NCBI GenBank assembly: GCA_051872535.1
Contig: JBJEDY010000064.1
Coordinates: 1 to 33,818 of the forward strand
Reading direction: 5' to 3'
Source of the DNA: CAOJBM01 sp051872535
Lineage (GTDB): Bacteria > Bacillota_I > Bacilli_A > RF39 > UBA660
DNA: 33,818 nt
Below, piece after piece: positions 23,691 to 30,465 of this stretch. Below the pieces are notes generated by a model. The model was not told the origin of the DNA. It did not search any database and saw only the letters and a list, made by a program, of their open reading frames with translations. A program made the position numbers and the translations under genes. Positions within the stretch are counted from its first letter, which is position 1, and each line of letters begins with the position of its first letter.

Positions 23691-23905
23691 TCAAAAAGAT
23701 GAATAATATACTAACAAAAAAGGAACGAGAAATTTTTGAGTTTTTAATAAACAACAATACAACAAAAGACATAGCATTTATTTTAGGAATTAGTGAAAAA
23801 ACAGTTCGTAATCACATATCAAATGTTATTCAAAAATTAGGTGTAAAAGGTCGAAGTCAAGCAATTGTTGAGTTATTAAAAATGGATGAACTTGTTTTAA
23901 AATAA
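23684..23905 (+). CDS. gerE: Spore-coat transcription regulator GerE
   Basis: GerE is a LuxR-type DNA-binding protein that tunes late sigma-K genes. The 73 residues match B. subtilis GerE along almost the whole length: LTKKEREIFEFL, ISEKTVRNHISN and KLGVKGRSQAIVELLKM, the last two forming the helix-turn-helix. The GTG start gives the usual 73-74 residues but has a poor ribosome-binding site (AAGGAT 14 bases away). An ATG at 23699 has a GTGAG ten bases upstream, so the true start is uncertain. Confidence 0.9.
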   Translation: MSIKKMNNILTKKEREIFEFLINNNTTKDIAFILGISEKTVRNHISNVIQKLGVKGRSQAIVELLKMDELVLK

Positions 23906-23931
23906 ATCGATATTTTATTATCGATTTTTTA
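23905..23931 (+). terminator. Terminator of gerE
   Basis: AATCGATA, loop, TATCGATT followed by TTTT; the stem begins at the stop codon. Confidence 0.75.
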
Positions 23932-23984
23932 CTTTTTATTTAATATTAATCTTCTTTTGTAAATATAATTAATTAGGTGATACT

Positions 23985-24929
23985 ATGATTTTGAAAAGAT
24001 GCTCAAAAAAAATATTAATAGCCTTAATTGCATTAATAATTGTGGCTTTAGTATACTTTTTTCCAAATGGTAGTGATGAAGAAGTTTATAAACAAACCAT
24101 AGAATATAGTAATGCAAGTAAGTGCCCTATTTATTTAAAAGATAGTAATAATTATATTGCTAGAACAACAATTATTATGAAAGAAGAAGATCTTGATAAA
24201 AGAATAAAAGAAACAATTGAGTCTTTGATAATTAACGGTTCCCGAAAAGAATATGTTCCTAATGGATTCAATGCTATTATTCCAGAAGATACAAAGATTC
24301 TTTCTCTTGATTTAGATGATGGTTTATTAAAAATTAATTTTTCTAACAATTTTTTAAATGTTAAACTCAATGATGAAGAAATGATGATTGAATCGATAGT
24401 ATTTTCTCTAACAGAAATACCTGAAGTAAAAAAAGTTATGATTTATGTCGATGGTAAACTTTTAACTAAATTACCTAATTCTAAAAAGAAATTACCCCAT
24501 TATTTAACTAGAGAATATGGTATTAACAAAATTTATGATTTAACAACAATAAACAATTCTTCAATGACTACTATATATTATTTATCCAAATATAATGACA
24601 GATATTATTATGTTCCTGTTAGTTTAATTAATAATGATACTAAAAACAAAGTAGAAATAGTTATTAATAGTTTAAAGAGTGCTCCACTTATTCAAAATAA
24701 CTTAATTAGTAATTTAGTTAACTCAGTTGAACTTTTAAGTTATGAACTTAACGAAGAGACAGCATCACTTAATTTTAATTCATATATTTTTAATAATTTA
24801 GATGAAAAAAGCATCTCTGAAGAAGTAAAATATACTATTTTTCTCTCTTTAAAAGACAATTTAGGTGTCAATGAAGTGATTTTTAACGTCAATGATGAAA
24901 AAATTGATGAATTATATATTGAAAAATAG
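23985..24929 (+). CDS. gerM: GerM-like spore protein with two GerMN domains
   Basis: GerM is required for sporulation and germination in B. subtilis, and it links to SpoIIQ at the forespore membrane. The 314 residues have one N-terminal membrane segment (about residues 9-26) and two copies of the GerMN pattern, at about 85-160 and 225-305, each with a 'LNFS..F' strand and an 'ltei..v..v.i.v.g' strand. AGGTGAT precedes the ATG. It is in the sporulation group with spoIIIAH and gerE. The promoter of the downstream tRNA lies across its last codons. Confidence 0.85.
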   Translation: MILKRCSKKILIALIALIIVALVYFFPNGSDEEVYKQTIEYSNASKCPIYLKDSNNYIARTTIIMKEEDLDKRIKETIESLIINGSRKEYVPNGFNAIIPEDTKILSLDLDDGLLKINFSNNFLNVKLNDEEMMIESIVFSLTEIPEVKKVMIYVDGKLLTKLPNSKKKLPHYLTREYGINKIYDLTTINNSSMTTIYYLSKYNDRYYYVPVSLINNDTKNKVEIVINSLKSAPLIQNNLISNLVNSVELLSYELNEETASLNFNSYIFNNLDEKSISEEVKYTIFLSLKDNLGVNEVIFNVNDEKIDELYIEK

Positions 24930-24947
24930 GCATAATTGTAATATAAT
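24919..24947 (+). promoter_or_regulatory. Promoter of tRNA-Arg
   Basis: TTGAAA (24919-24924), a 17-bp spacer and TATAAT (24942-24947), overlapping the end of gerM. Confidence 0.75.
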
Positions 24948-24968
24948 GTATCTATCGCTGATGCAAAT

Positions 24969-25045
24969 GTCCTCGTAGCTCAGCTGGATAGAGCAATCGC
25001 CTTCTAAGCGATCGGTCAGGTGTTCGAATCACCTCGGGGACACCA
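24969..25045 (+). tRNA. tRNA-Arg (anticodon UCU)
   Basis: A complete cloverleaf: acceptor GTCCTCG/CGGGGAC, D arm GCTC...GAGC, anticodon stem ATCGC/GCGAT with loop CTTCTAA (anticodon TCT, reads AGA/AGG), T arm CAGGTGTTCGAATCACCTC with the TTCGAAT loop, discriminator A and an encoded CCA (25043-25045). AGA is a frequent Arg codon in this AT-rich genome, so this should be a major tRNA. Confidence 0.96.
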
Positions 25046-25055
25046 TACGATAATT

Positions 25056-25082
25056 ACTTCCTAATTTGGAAGTTTTTTTTCT
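25056..25082 (+). terminator. Terminator of tRNA-Arg
   Basis: ACTTCC, loop, GGAAGT (25056-25073) followed by TTTTTTT. Confidence 0.8.
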
Positions 25083-25085
25083 TTC

Positions 25086-25122
25086 AAAAAAACAAGAAGA
25101 TTACGTCTCTTCTTGTTTTTTT
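25086..25122. terminator. Terminator of the CotF-like pair
   Basis: A 14-bp perfect stem AAAAAAACAAGAAG/CTTCTTGTTTTTTT (25086-25099 with 25109-25122, 9-nt loop). On the minus strand it ends the CotF-like gene, whose stop codon is in the loop; it could also back up the tRNA terminator. Confidence 0.75.
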
Positions 25123-25346
25123 AATGCTTTATTAATTTCTGATTCTTTAATATTCTCCATCTTATACCAATTATTATCTTTCATAATATTAAATATTTCA
25201 TGTTGTATTTCTAATATATTTTTTTCACATTTTATGAAAGTATCATTTATTTCATCTGTAGAAGATTCTAAAGCTCCATGCATTAATAAATCTGCAGATA
25301 ATTTTACACTAGTTAATATTCCTTCAAAATAATCTTTTTCTTGCAT
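25101..25346 (-). CDS. CotF-like spore coat protein
   Basis: An 81-residue all-helical protein. The pattern DYFEGILTSVKLSADLLMHG, a central E.....F.KCEKNILEIQHEI and an ending MKDNNWYK fits the ferritin-like Coat_F family, which is built of antiparallel helices and ends with 'M...GWY'. AAAGG lies before the ATG. It follows a 58-residue helical protein with almost no gap, resembling paired small coat genes in clostridia. Function in the coat is inferred. Confidence 0.65.
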   Translation of the reverse strand: MQEKDYFEGILTSVKLSADLLMHGALESSTDEINDTFIKCEKNILEIQHEIFNIMKDNNWYKMENIKESEINKALKKQEET

Positions 25347-25351
25347 AATAT

Positions 25352-25528
25352 TTACCTTTCTAATAATTTGATAATGCTATCATATTCTTTGTTTATTTTA
25401 TTATCAATTCCAGTTAAGAATATTTCAAAATCTTCAGAAACATTTTCTTTAGCATCATTAATTTGCGTACTAATAAATTTTAAATGATTTAAGCTATCTT
25501 CGATATACAATAAATCTTTTTGTGTCAT
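25352..25528 (-). CDS. Small helical protein paired with CotF-like gene
   Basis: A 58-residue gene starting MTQKDLLYIEDSLNHLKF and ending IIKLLER. A strong ribosome-binding site GGAGGG lies just before the ATG. It is predicted to be two long amphipathic helices. It is immediately upstream of the CotF-like gene in the same operon, so a shared spore-coat role is likely, though I do not recognise the family with certainty. Confidence 0.7.
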   Translation of the reverse strand: MTQKDLLYIEDSLNHLKFISTQINDAKENVSEDFEIFLTGIDNKINKEYDSIIKLLER

Positions 25529-25572
25529 ATTATCCCTCCATCTTTATTATGAGGTCTAAAGATATTTTTTAT

Positions 25573-25600
25573 GCAAAAAAAATAATGTCTTAAATAGACA
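25573..25600 (-). terminator. Terminator of frr
   Basis: On the minus strand AATGTCT-ATTTA-AGACATT followed by ATTTTTTTTGC. It spans the frr stop codon. Confidence 0.8.
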
Positions 25601-26126
25601 TTAATTCATTTTCTTTTTCAGCTAATTTTTCATCAACAATTTTATTATATTTATTAATTAAATCTTGAATTAAATCTAATTGTCTTTTTTCTTCATCTTC
25701 AGGAAGTTCTTCATTTTTAATATCATTATTAGCATCTTGTCTAATATTTCTTAACGCAACTTTAGCATCTTCAGCAATTGATTTAGCTTGTTTTGTATAT
25801 TCTTTTCTTCTTTCTTCTGTTAAAGTTGGAATAGTAAGAATAATCATTTCGCCATTGTTATTTGGGGCAATACCAATATTTGCTTCGTTAATAGCTTTTT
25901 CAATATCTTTTAAGCAACTCTTATCAAAAGGTTTAATCATTAATTGACGTGCTTCTGGAGTTGTTATATTAGCTAAAGAATTGATTGGTGTTGGTGTTCC
26001 ATAATATTCAACTTCAATTCCATTTAACATAGCAGCATTTGCTCTTCCTGCTCTAATACTTGTGAATCTTGATTCCATTGATTCAATAGCTTTCATCATT
26101 TTTAATTCTATATTATTATCTATCAT
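25590..26126 (-). CDS. frr: Ribosome recycling factor
   Basis: RRF splits post-termination ribosomes with EF-G. The 178 residues show the family pattern: SIRAGRANAAMLNGIEVEYYG, PINSLANITTPEARQLMIKPFD, IPTLTEERRKEY and a helical C-terminus. GAGGAG precedes the ATG. In most bacteria pyrH lies between tsf and frr; here a thioredoxin-like membrane protein occupies that place. Confidence 0.96.
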   Translation of the reverse strand: MIDNNIELKMMKAIESMESRFTSIRAGRANAAMLNGIEVEYYGTPTPINSLANITTPEARQLMIKPFDKSCLKDIEKAINEANIGIAPNNNGEMIILTIPTLTEERRKEYTKQAKSIAEDAKVALRNIRQDANNDIKNEELPEDEEKRQLDLIQDLINKYNKIVDEKLAEKENELMSI

Positions 26127-26164
26127 TATCTTCTCTCCTCGTTATAATAATTATATATAAAAAT

Positions 26165-26752
26165 CTATTTTTTATCAATAATTAACTCTCTAGCATCACT
26201 TATAGATTGTTTAAAATTAGTTATTCTTTCTAATGTCCAAAATTCTTTTGGATTTTCACCATTTTTTACTACAGCTGATGTTGTATCATAATACTTTACT
26301 TCCCCATCTTTTACAAAGTATAAAGATGGTGTAAAGAGATTATCGGTTGATGTATCAGTTGTAATTAAATTACCTTCTAATTCATTAATAATAGCATAAT
26401 AACTACTATTTTTTAAATCTTTTATTCGTTTAGCATCATAGTAGTATACTTTAGGAATATTATAGAAATTAACTGCTTCATATAATTGATTGGCATATTC
26501 TACTGACCAAGTATTATCTTTATCACCAATAAATATTATACCTGTACCATTTTCTAACATTGAGATTAATTCATTATAGTTTAAATACTCAAAACGATTA
26601 TCTTTAGGTATATCTTTATATTCAGAACTAAATTTTTCTTGATCATTAGCAAAAGTTACTGTTTGGTAATCTCTTGTTCCTATAAAAATAAAAGCTCCAA
26701 TAATACATATATATATTACAATATATATACTTTTTCTTACAATTCGATTCAT
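26165..26752 (-). CDS. Membrane-anchored thioredoxin-like protein without CxxC
   Basis: A 195-residue protein with one N-terminal membrane segment (about residues 8-26) and an outside domain that reads as a thioredoxin fold: GIIFIGDKDNTWSVEYANQL, VYYYDAKRI, then TPSLYFVKDGEV before a closing helix. The redox CxxC is replaced by DNTW, and the protein has no other Cys, so it is unlikely to act as an oxidoreductase. It shares features with the lipoprotein at 8457-9335. The gene lies between tsf and frr where pyrH is usually found. Role unknown. Confidence 0.72.
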   Translation of the reverse strand: MNRIVRKSIYIVIYICIIGAFIFIGTRDYQTVTFANDQEKFSSEYKDIPKDNRFEYLNYNELISMLENGTGIIFIGDKDNTWSVEYANQLYEAVNFYNIPKVYYYDAKRIKDLKNSSYYAIINELEGNLITTDTSTDNLFTPSLYFVKDGEVKYYDTTSAVVKNGENPKEFWTLERITNFKQSISDARELIIDKK

Positions 26753-26804
26753 TTACTTCACTTCCTAGTATTATTATAGCATTATAATTTCTTTTTTAAT
26801 AGCA

Positions 26805-26832
26805 AGAAAAAAGTGCTTGTCAAATAAGCACT
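26805..26832 (-). terminator. Terminator of rpsB-tsf
   Basis: On the minus strand AGTGCTT, loop, AAGCACT (26832-26812) followed by TTTTTTC. Confidence 0.8.
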
Positions 26833-26833
26833 C

Positions 26834-27709
26834 TTATTTCCCATTAACTTGTGCCATTACTTCTTCAGCAAAGTTTTCAGAACGTTTTTCCATTCCTTCT
26901 CCAACTTCATAACGAGTAGCACTAATTAATTCTCCTCCATTGTTAGTTACATAACTAGTAATATCTAATTTAGAATCTTTAATAAATTCTTGATTTGCTA
27001 AACAATTTTCTTTATAAAATTTCTTAATTCCACCAGCTACCATCTTTTCAGCTATATCTTCAGGTTTACCTTCTTCCATAGCTTTTTGTTTTAAGACTTC
27101 GCTTTCTTTTGCCAATACCTCAGCTGGTACATCACTTGCAAATACATATTGTGGACGCATTGCTGCAGCTTGCATTGCAACATCCTTAGCAACTTCTTCA
27201 TTAGCTCCTTTAACAACTGTTAAAACAGCAATTTTTCCACCCATATGTAAGTATGATCCAAATGACTCATCGTCATTTTTGGAAATAATTGCAAATCTTC
27301 TTAATGAAAGTTTTTCACCAATTTTAGCAGTTTTAGCAACTATATAATCATTTATAGTACCATCTTCACAAGGAAGTGCTAATGCTTCTTCTAAAGTAGT
27401 AGCATTACTAGCTAAAATAGTAGTACCAATTTTATCAATCATTGTTGTAAATTCTTCATTTTTACTAACAAAATCAGTTTCTGAATTTACTTCGATAATA
27501 ATTGCTTTATTTCCATCAACATATACATTTGCTAAACCTTCAGCAGCAATTCTTGATTCTTTCTTTACTGCTTTAGCTATACCTTTTTCACGTAACCAGT
27601 TTATAGCTTCTTCCATATTACCATTAGTAGCTTCTAGAGCTTTTTTGCAATCCATCATTCCAGCTCCAGATGTTTCACGTAATTCTTTAACTTGACTAGC
27701 TGTTACCAT
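26834..27709 (-). CDS. tsf: Elongation factor Ts
   Basis: EF-Ts recharges EF-Tu with GTP. The protein has about 291 residues with the family start VTASQVKELRETSGAGMMDC, then ALEATNGNMEEAINWLREKG and NSETDFVSKNEEF (the TDFV Tu-contact motif). The frame opens four codons earlier, but the ATG at 27709 has GAGGG five bases upstream and gives the standard N-terminus. It follows rpsB by 21 nt. Confidence 0.96.
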   Translation of the reverse strand: MVTASQVKELRETSGAGMMDCKKALEATNGNMEEAINWLREKGIAKAVKKESRIAAEGLANVYVDGNKAIIIEVNSETDFVSKNEEFTTMIDKIGTTILASNATTLEEALALPCEDGTINDYIVAKTAKIGEKLSLRRFAIISKNDDESFGSYLHMGGKIAVLTVVKGANEEVAKDVAMQAAAMRPQYVFASDVPAEVLAKESEVLKQKAMEEGKPEDIAEKMVAGGIKKFYKENCLANQEFIKDSKLDITSYVTNNGGELISATRYEVGEGMEKRSENFAEEVMAQVNGK

Positions 27710-27730
27710 ATAATCCCTCATTCTTTCTAA

Positions 27731-28678
27731 CTATTTTGATAATACAGCAATTAAGTCATCTTTTTTCATTGATGAATAACCTTTAATGCTTGCTGCTTTT
27801 GCCATTGCTTTTAATTCTGTTAAAGTTTTAGATGTTAAGTCATCAGTCTCAGTTGCTTCTTCAATAGCTTCTTCCTTAACTTCTTCCTTAACTTCTTCTT
27901 TTACTTCTTCTTTAACTTCTTTTACTTCTTCTTTTTTAGTTTCTTCTTTCTTAGGAGAAACCTTTTTTTCGTCTTCAGTAATGTAATCAACTATTTCTAA
28001 TCCATTAGCTTCACAAATAGCGTTAGCAAGTACTCCTAGAACAACTTTAACACTTCTTACAGCATCATCATTTCCTGGAATAACATAATCAACATCATCT
28101 GGATCACAATTAGTGTCAACAATACCAAAAACAGGTATATTAAGTTTTCTAGCTTCTCTAATTGCATTGATTTCTTTTTTAGGATCAACAATTATCATAG
28201 CTTGTGGTAATTTATTCATTTCTCTTATACCACATAAAACCTTGTTTAACTTTTCGTATTCTTTCTTTAATCCAATAACTTCTTTTTTAGGTAGAATATC
28301 GAAAGTACCATCACTTTCCATTTTTTCAATTTCTTCTAATCTTTTAACTCTTCTTCTAATAGTTCTAAAGTTAGTTAATGTTCCACCTAACCATCTTTCA
28401 GTTACATAATATGATTTAGATCTTTCTGCTACTTCTTTAGCAGCTTCACTAGCTTGTTTTTTAGTACCAACAAATAAGAAAGTACCACCATTCTTAGCAA
28501 TATCGCTCATAACAGCGTATGCTTCTTCAATTTTTGTTAATGTTTTTTGTAAGTCGATAATATAAATATCATCTCTAGTTGTATAAATGTATTCTTTCAT
28601 TTTTGGATTCCATCTTTTAGTTTGATGACCAAAATGAACACCAGCTTCAAGTAAGTAACTTAATGAAACTACGGCCAT
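27731..28678 (-). CDS. rpsB: Small ribosomal subunit protein uS2 with a C-terminal Rho_N/SAP-like extension
   Basis: S2 is a head protein of the 30S subunit. The first ~230 residues are typical S2 (SYLLEAGVHFGHQTKRWNPKM, RWLGGTLTNF, DPKKEINAIREARKLNIPVF). The ATG at 28678 with GGAGGG upstream is the start; an in-frame ATG 51 nt earlier lies in the leader. The C-terminus is about 70 residues longer than usual: a charged linker with EEVK repeats, then residues 286-315 (LTELKAMAK...KKDDLIAVL), which resemble the small helical Rho_N/SAP nucleic-acid-binding motif. The extension is unusual but in frame and has no sign of error. Confidence 0.94.
   Translation of the reverse strand: MAVVSLSYLLEAGVHFGHQTKRWNPKMKEYIYTTRDDIYIIDLQKTLTKIEEAYAVMSDIAKNGGTFLFVGTKKQASEAAKEVAERSKSYYVTERWLGGTLTNFRTIRRRVKRLEEIEKMESDGTFDILPKKEVIGLKKEYEKLNKVLCGIREMNKLPQAMIIVDPKKEINAIREARKLNIPVFGIVDTNCDPDDVDYVIPGNDDAVRSVKVVLGVLANAICEANGLEIVDYITEDEKKVSPKKEETKKEEVKEVKEEVKEEVKEEVKEEAIEEATETDDLTSKTLTELKAMAKAASIKGYSSMKKDDLIAVLSK
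27870..27945. repeat. In-frame EEVK-coding short repeat in rpsB
   Basis: Imperfect tandem repeats of about 12 bp (plus strand CTTCTTCCTTAA and variants) encode repeated KEEV units in the S2 linker. The length could vary by slippage or unequal recombination without breaking the frame. Confidence 0.7.
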
Positions 28679-28785
28679 AAAAATTCCCTCCTTCGTTATA
28701 CATCTGCAAACTTCTACTTTAATCCTCACCTCTTCGGCACTCGAGAATTAAATCCATTTGCATGTCTATTTGCTTTTTAAAGCCT
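28679..28785 (-). promoter_or_regulatory. Structured rpsB leader, probable S2 autoregulatory element
   Basis: The ~105-nt leader folds on paper: ACATGCAAA (28765-28757) pairs with TTTGC-AG-ATGT (28710-28700), and inside it TTTAATTCTC (28752-28743) pairs with GAGGATTAAA (28727-28718), leaving a 15-nt GC-rich tip GAGTGCCGAAGAGGT. Ribosomal S2 leaders of this kind mediate feedback control in other bacteria. Pairing is seen; binding by S2 is inferred. Confidence 0.6.
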
Positions 28786-28790
28786 TTTAT

Positions 28791-28819
28791 ATTTTATCAA
28801 GAATATTCTTTTATGACAA
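28791..28819 (-). promoter_or_regulatory. Sigma-A promoter of rpsB-tsf
   Basis: On the minus strand TTGTCA (28819-28814), a 17-bp spacer and TAAAAT (28796-28791). Confidence 0.7.
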
Positions 28820-28831
28820 GATATTTCTTGT
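28799..28831. promoter_or_regulatory. Two similar palindromes across the rpsB promoter
   Basis: AAGAATATTCTT (28799-28810) lies in the promoter spacer and ACAAGATATTTCTTGT (28816-28831) overlaps the -35. Both are variations of CAAGA-A/T-rich-TCTTG. A repressor or a cruciform is possible; chance is also possible in AT-rich DNA. Confidence 0.3.
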
Positions 28832-28889
28832 ATTTATTAAAGAAAAAAAACAAATATCAAAATATTATATGACATTTAGAAATTTTTAT

Positions 28890-29582
28890 TTAAATATACT
28901 TAATATATTCCACTACTAATTTATTTTTTTTAGTAGTTTTAGCTACTTTTATAAACTTATATTTGCCATATTTATGAATACTAAATATATCGCCATCTTT
29001 AACAAAATAAGTTTTCTTTGTATTTACTTCATAATTAACAATAACTTTTTTATTATCAATTAAATTACTCACTTCTTTACGACTTGTTTTAATAACATTA
29101 CTTAATATAACATCTAATCTAAGAGACGGAACAATAATTTCATAACTTTCATATTTTTTTTGATAATTACTTAGATAAGCAATATCTATTTTAGTTAAAG
29201 AAACACTTTTATTACCTATTTTAACTAAATTCTTATTTATAAAATCATCCAATTTAGACAATATATAAAAATAATACTTACCATTATCGATAATAATATC
29301 ACCAAATGAGTTATTACTTATTCCTTGATTAAATAAAGCACCTAAAATATCTTGATGTCTTAAAGTTTCTTTACTTTTGATTTGAAAAAGAGAAATACTA
29401 GGTAGATTATTGACATACAAAATAACCTTATCAGCTTCTAGATAAGGTTTATAAACTTTGTATTCACTACTCTTTAGTTTTGAAGTAACTAACTTAGCTT
29501 CAGAAGGAAGCAAAAAATCAGTAGCATTTCCATTTAAAAGTCTTTCAATATTATTTTCAATATAATAATTTATGTTCTTCAT
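28890..29582 (-). CDS. ylmH: YlmH family S4-domain RNA-binding protein
   Basis: YlmH binds stalled 50S subunits and RNA in Firmicutes and sits in the division-gene cluster in Bacillus. The 230 residues have the YlmH N-terminal region with GALFNQGISNNSFGDIIID, and a C-terminal S4 domain (LRLDVILSNVIKTSRKEVSNLI, then KVIVNYEVNTKKTYFVKDGD). It starts within the end of the upstream membrane-protein gene (4-nt overlap). Here it is separated from sepF-divIVA by 18 kb. Confidence 0.9.
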   Translation of the reverse strand: MKNINYYIENNIERLLNGNATDFLLPSEAKLVTSKLKSSEYKVYKPYLEADKVILYVNNLPSISLFQIKSKETLRHQDILGALFNQGISNNSFGDIIIDNGKYYFYILSKLDDFINKNLVKIGNKSVSLTKIDIAYLSNYQKKYESYEIIVPSLRLDVILSNVIKTSRKEVSNLIDNKKVIVNYEVNTKKTYFVKDGDIFSIHKYGKYKFIKVAKTTKKNKLVVEYIKYI

Positions 29583-30073
29583 TTTCTTTTAAAAATCTTT
29601 CTTATTAAAAAATATATTAAACGAGCTGTTAATACAATTGGATAACTAAAGAAGACAATCCATAATAATAAGTAATAAGTTGGTACTAATTCTTTAATAT
29701 TTAAATAAACTACCACCGGTATAATTAAAACTAAACTGGATATAATTAATACTGGTATATCTTTTTTGTTCAAATGATGATTAGTAGTTCTTCGACGATC
29801 ATAAAAACTATTAATGAATAGATAAAAATTCATAACAATAAATAACATTTGATATAAGAATTTATTTAAGTTTTTATTCCCTTGACTAGAAAAATAAAAA
29901 AATATGGCCATTAATAATATTTCTTCAGCATGAAAAATTTTTTTCCAATTTTTCTTAAACCATTTTAAATTTATTTTTTCTGCCTTAGTTCCTTTTACAG
30001 CATCTATAATACGAAAACCAAAATATAAAATCCATGGTATTAATGTTATATAATCAATAAATTTCATAAGCAA
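29579..30073 (-). CDS. Multi-pass membrane protein of unknown function
   Basis: A 164-residue protein with about four membrane segments (near residues 8-22, 50-65, 72-90 and 108-160) and basic loops, including FKKNWKKIFHAEE and FYDRRRTTNHHLNKKD. It overlaps ylmH by 4 nt and follows a 76-residue gene. In Bacillus ylmG (YggT) lies next to ylmH, but I see no clear YggT pattern here. Family not recognised. Confidence 0.68.
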   Translation of the reverse strand: MLMKFIDYITLIPWILYFGFRIIDAVKGTKAEKINLKWFKKNWKKIFHAEEILLMAIFFYFSSQGNKNLNKFLYQMLFIVMNFYLFINSFYDRRRTTNHHLNKKDIPVLIISSLVLIIPVVVYLNIKELVPTYYLLLWIVFFSYPIVLTARLIYFLIRKIFKRK

Positions 30074-30108
30074 ACCTTCTTCGCTTATTCAATTATACTA
30101 TAACTATT

Positions 30109-30339
30109 TTATTTTTTCATTATAATTTTACCATTAAAACGATTATTATATTCATTAATAAAAGAATCAATCATTTCTTTCGAAATATTATCATCTGTTA
30201 CTATATTTAGAACAACATTATCAATACTATAATCTTCTAAGATTTTAAAAACTCTTTTCTTAAGTTTGATAATATCATTACCGCTATTTATTCTACTAAA
30301 ATTGACATATAATGTATCATCTGTATAAAAAATATCCAT
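30109..30339 (-). CDS. Small protein of unknown function, STAS-like alternation
   Basis: A 76-residue protein with strand-helix-strand-helix order (LYVNFSRI, KLKKRVFKILEDY, NVVLNIVT, KEMIDSFINEY, KIIMK). The pattern resembles a minimal STAS/anti-sigma antagonist fold, without the phosphorylatable Ser motif. A start with AGGTGA-like TGGTGATGATATG upstream is good. It leads the group with the membrane protein and ylmH, divergent from murT. The STAS resemblance is weak. Confidence 0.6.
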   Translation of the reverse strand: MDIFYTDDTLYVNFSRINSGNDIIKLKKRVFKILEDYSIDNVVLNIVTDDNISKEMIDSFINEYNNRFNGKIIMKK

Positions 30340-30443
30340 ATCATCACCATAGATAGATTAACAAATATTTTTTTTCTTTGATACATTATCGACAAATGAT
30401 GTCAAAAAAAAATGGTTTTTATCTTTTTAAGGCTAGAAAATGA

Positions 30444-30449
30444 TATAAT
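30444..30449 (+). promoter_or_regulatory. Extended -10 promoter of murT-gatD
   Basis: TGATATAAT (30441-30449) is an extended -10 (TGnTATAAT); no good -35 is present. It is followed by GGGTGAT and the ATG at 30466. Confidence 0.55.
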
Positions 30450-30465
30450 TGGTTTGGGTGATAAT

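Noticed and set aside
27870..27945. Short regular repeats that might suggest a CRISPR array
   Set aside because: Units are ~12 bp, in frame within rpsB, and have no spacers. No CRISPR array or cas gene was found anywhere in the window.
27786..27986. Plus-strand Ser-rich frame opposite rpsB
   Set aside because: It is the antisense shadow of the EEVK repeats.
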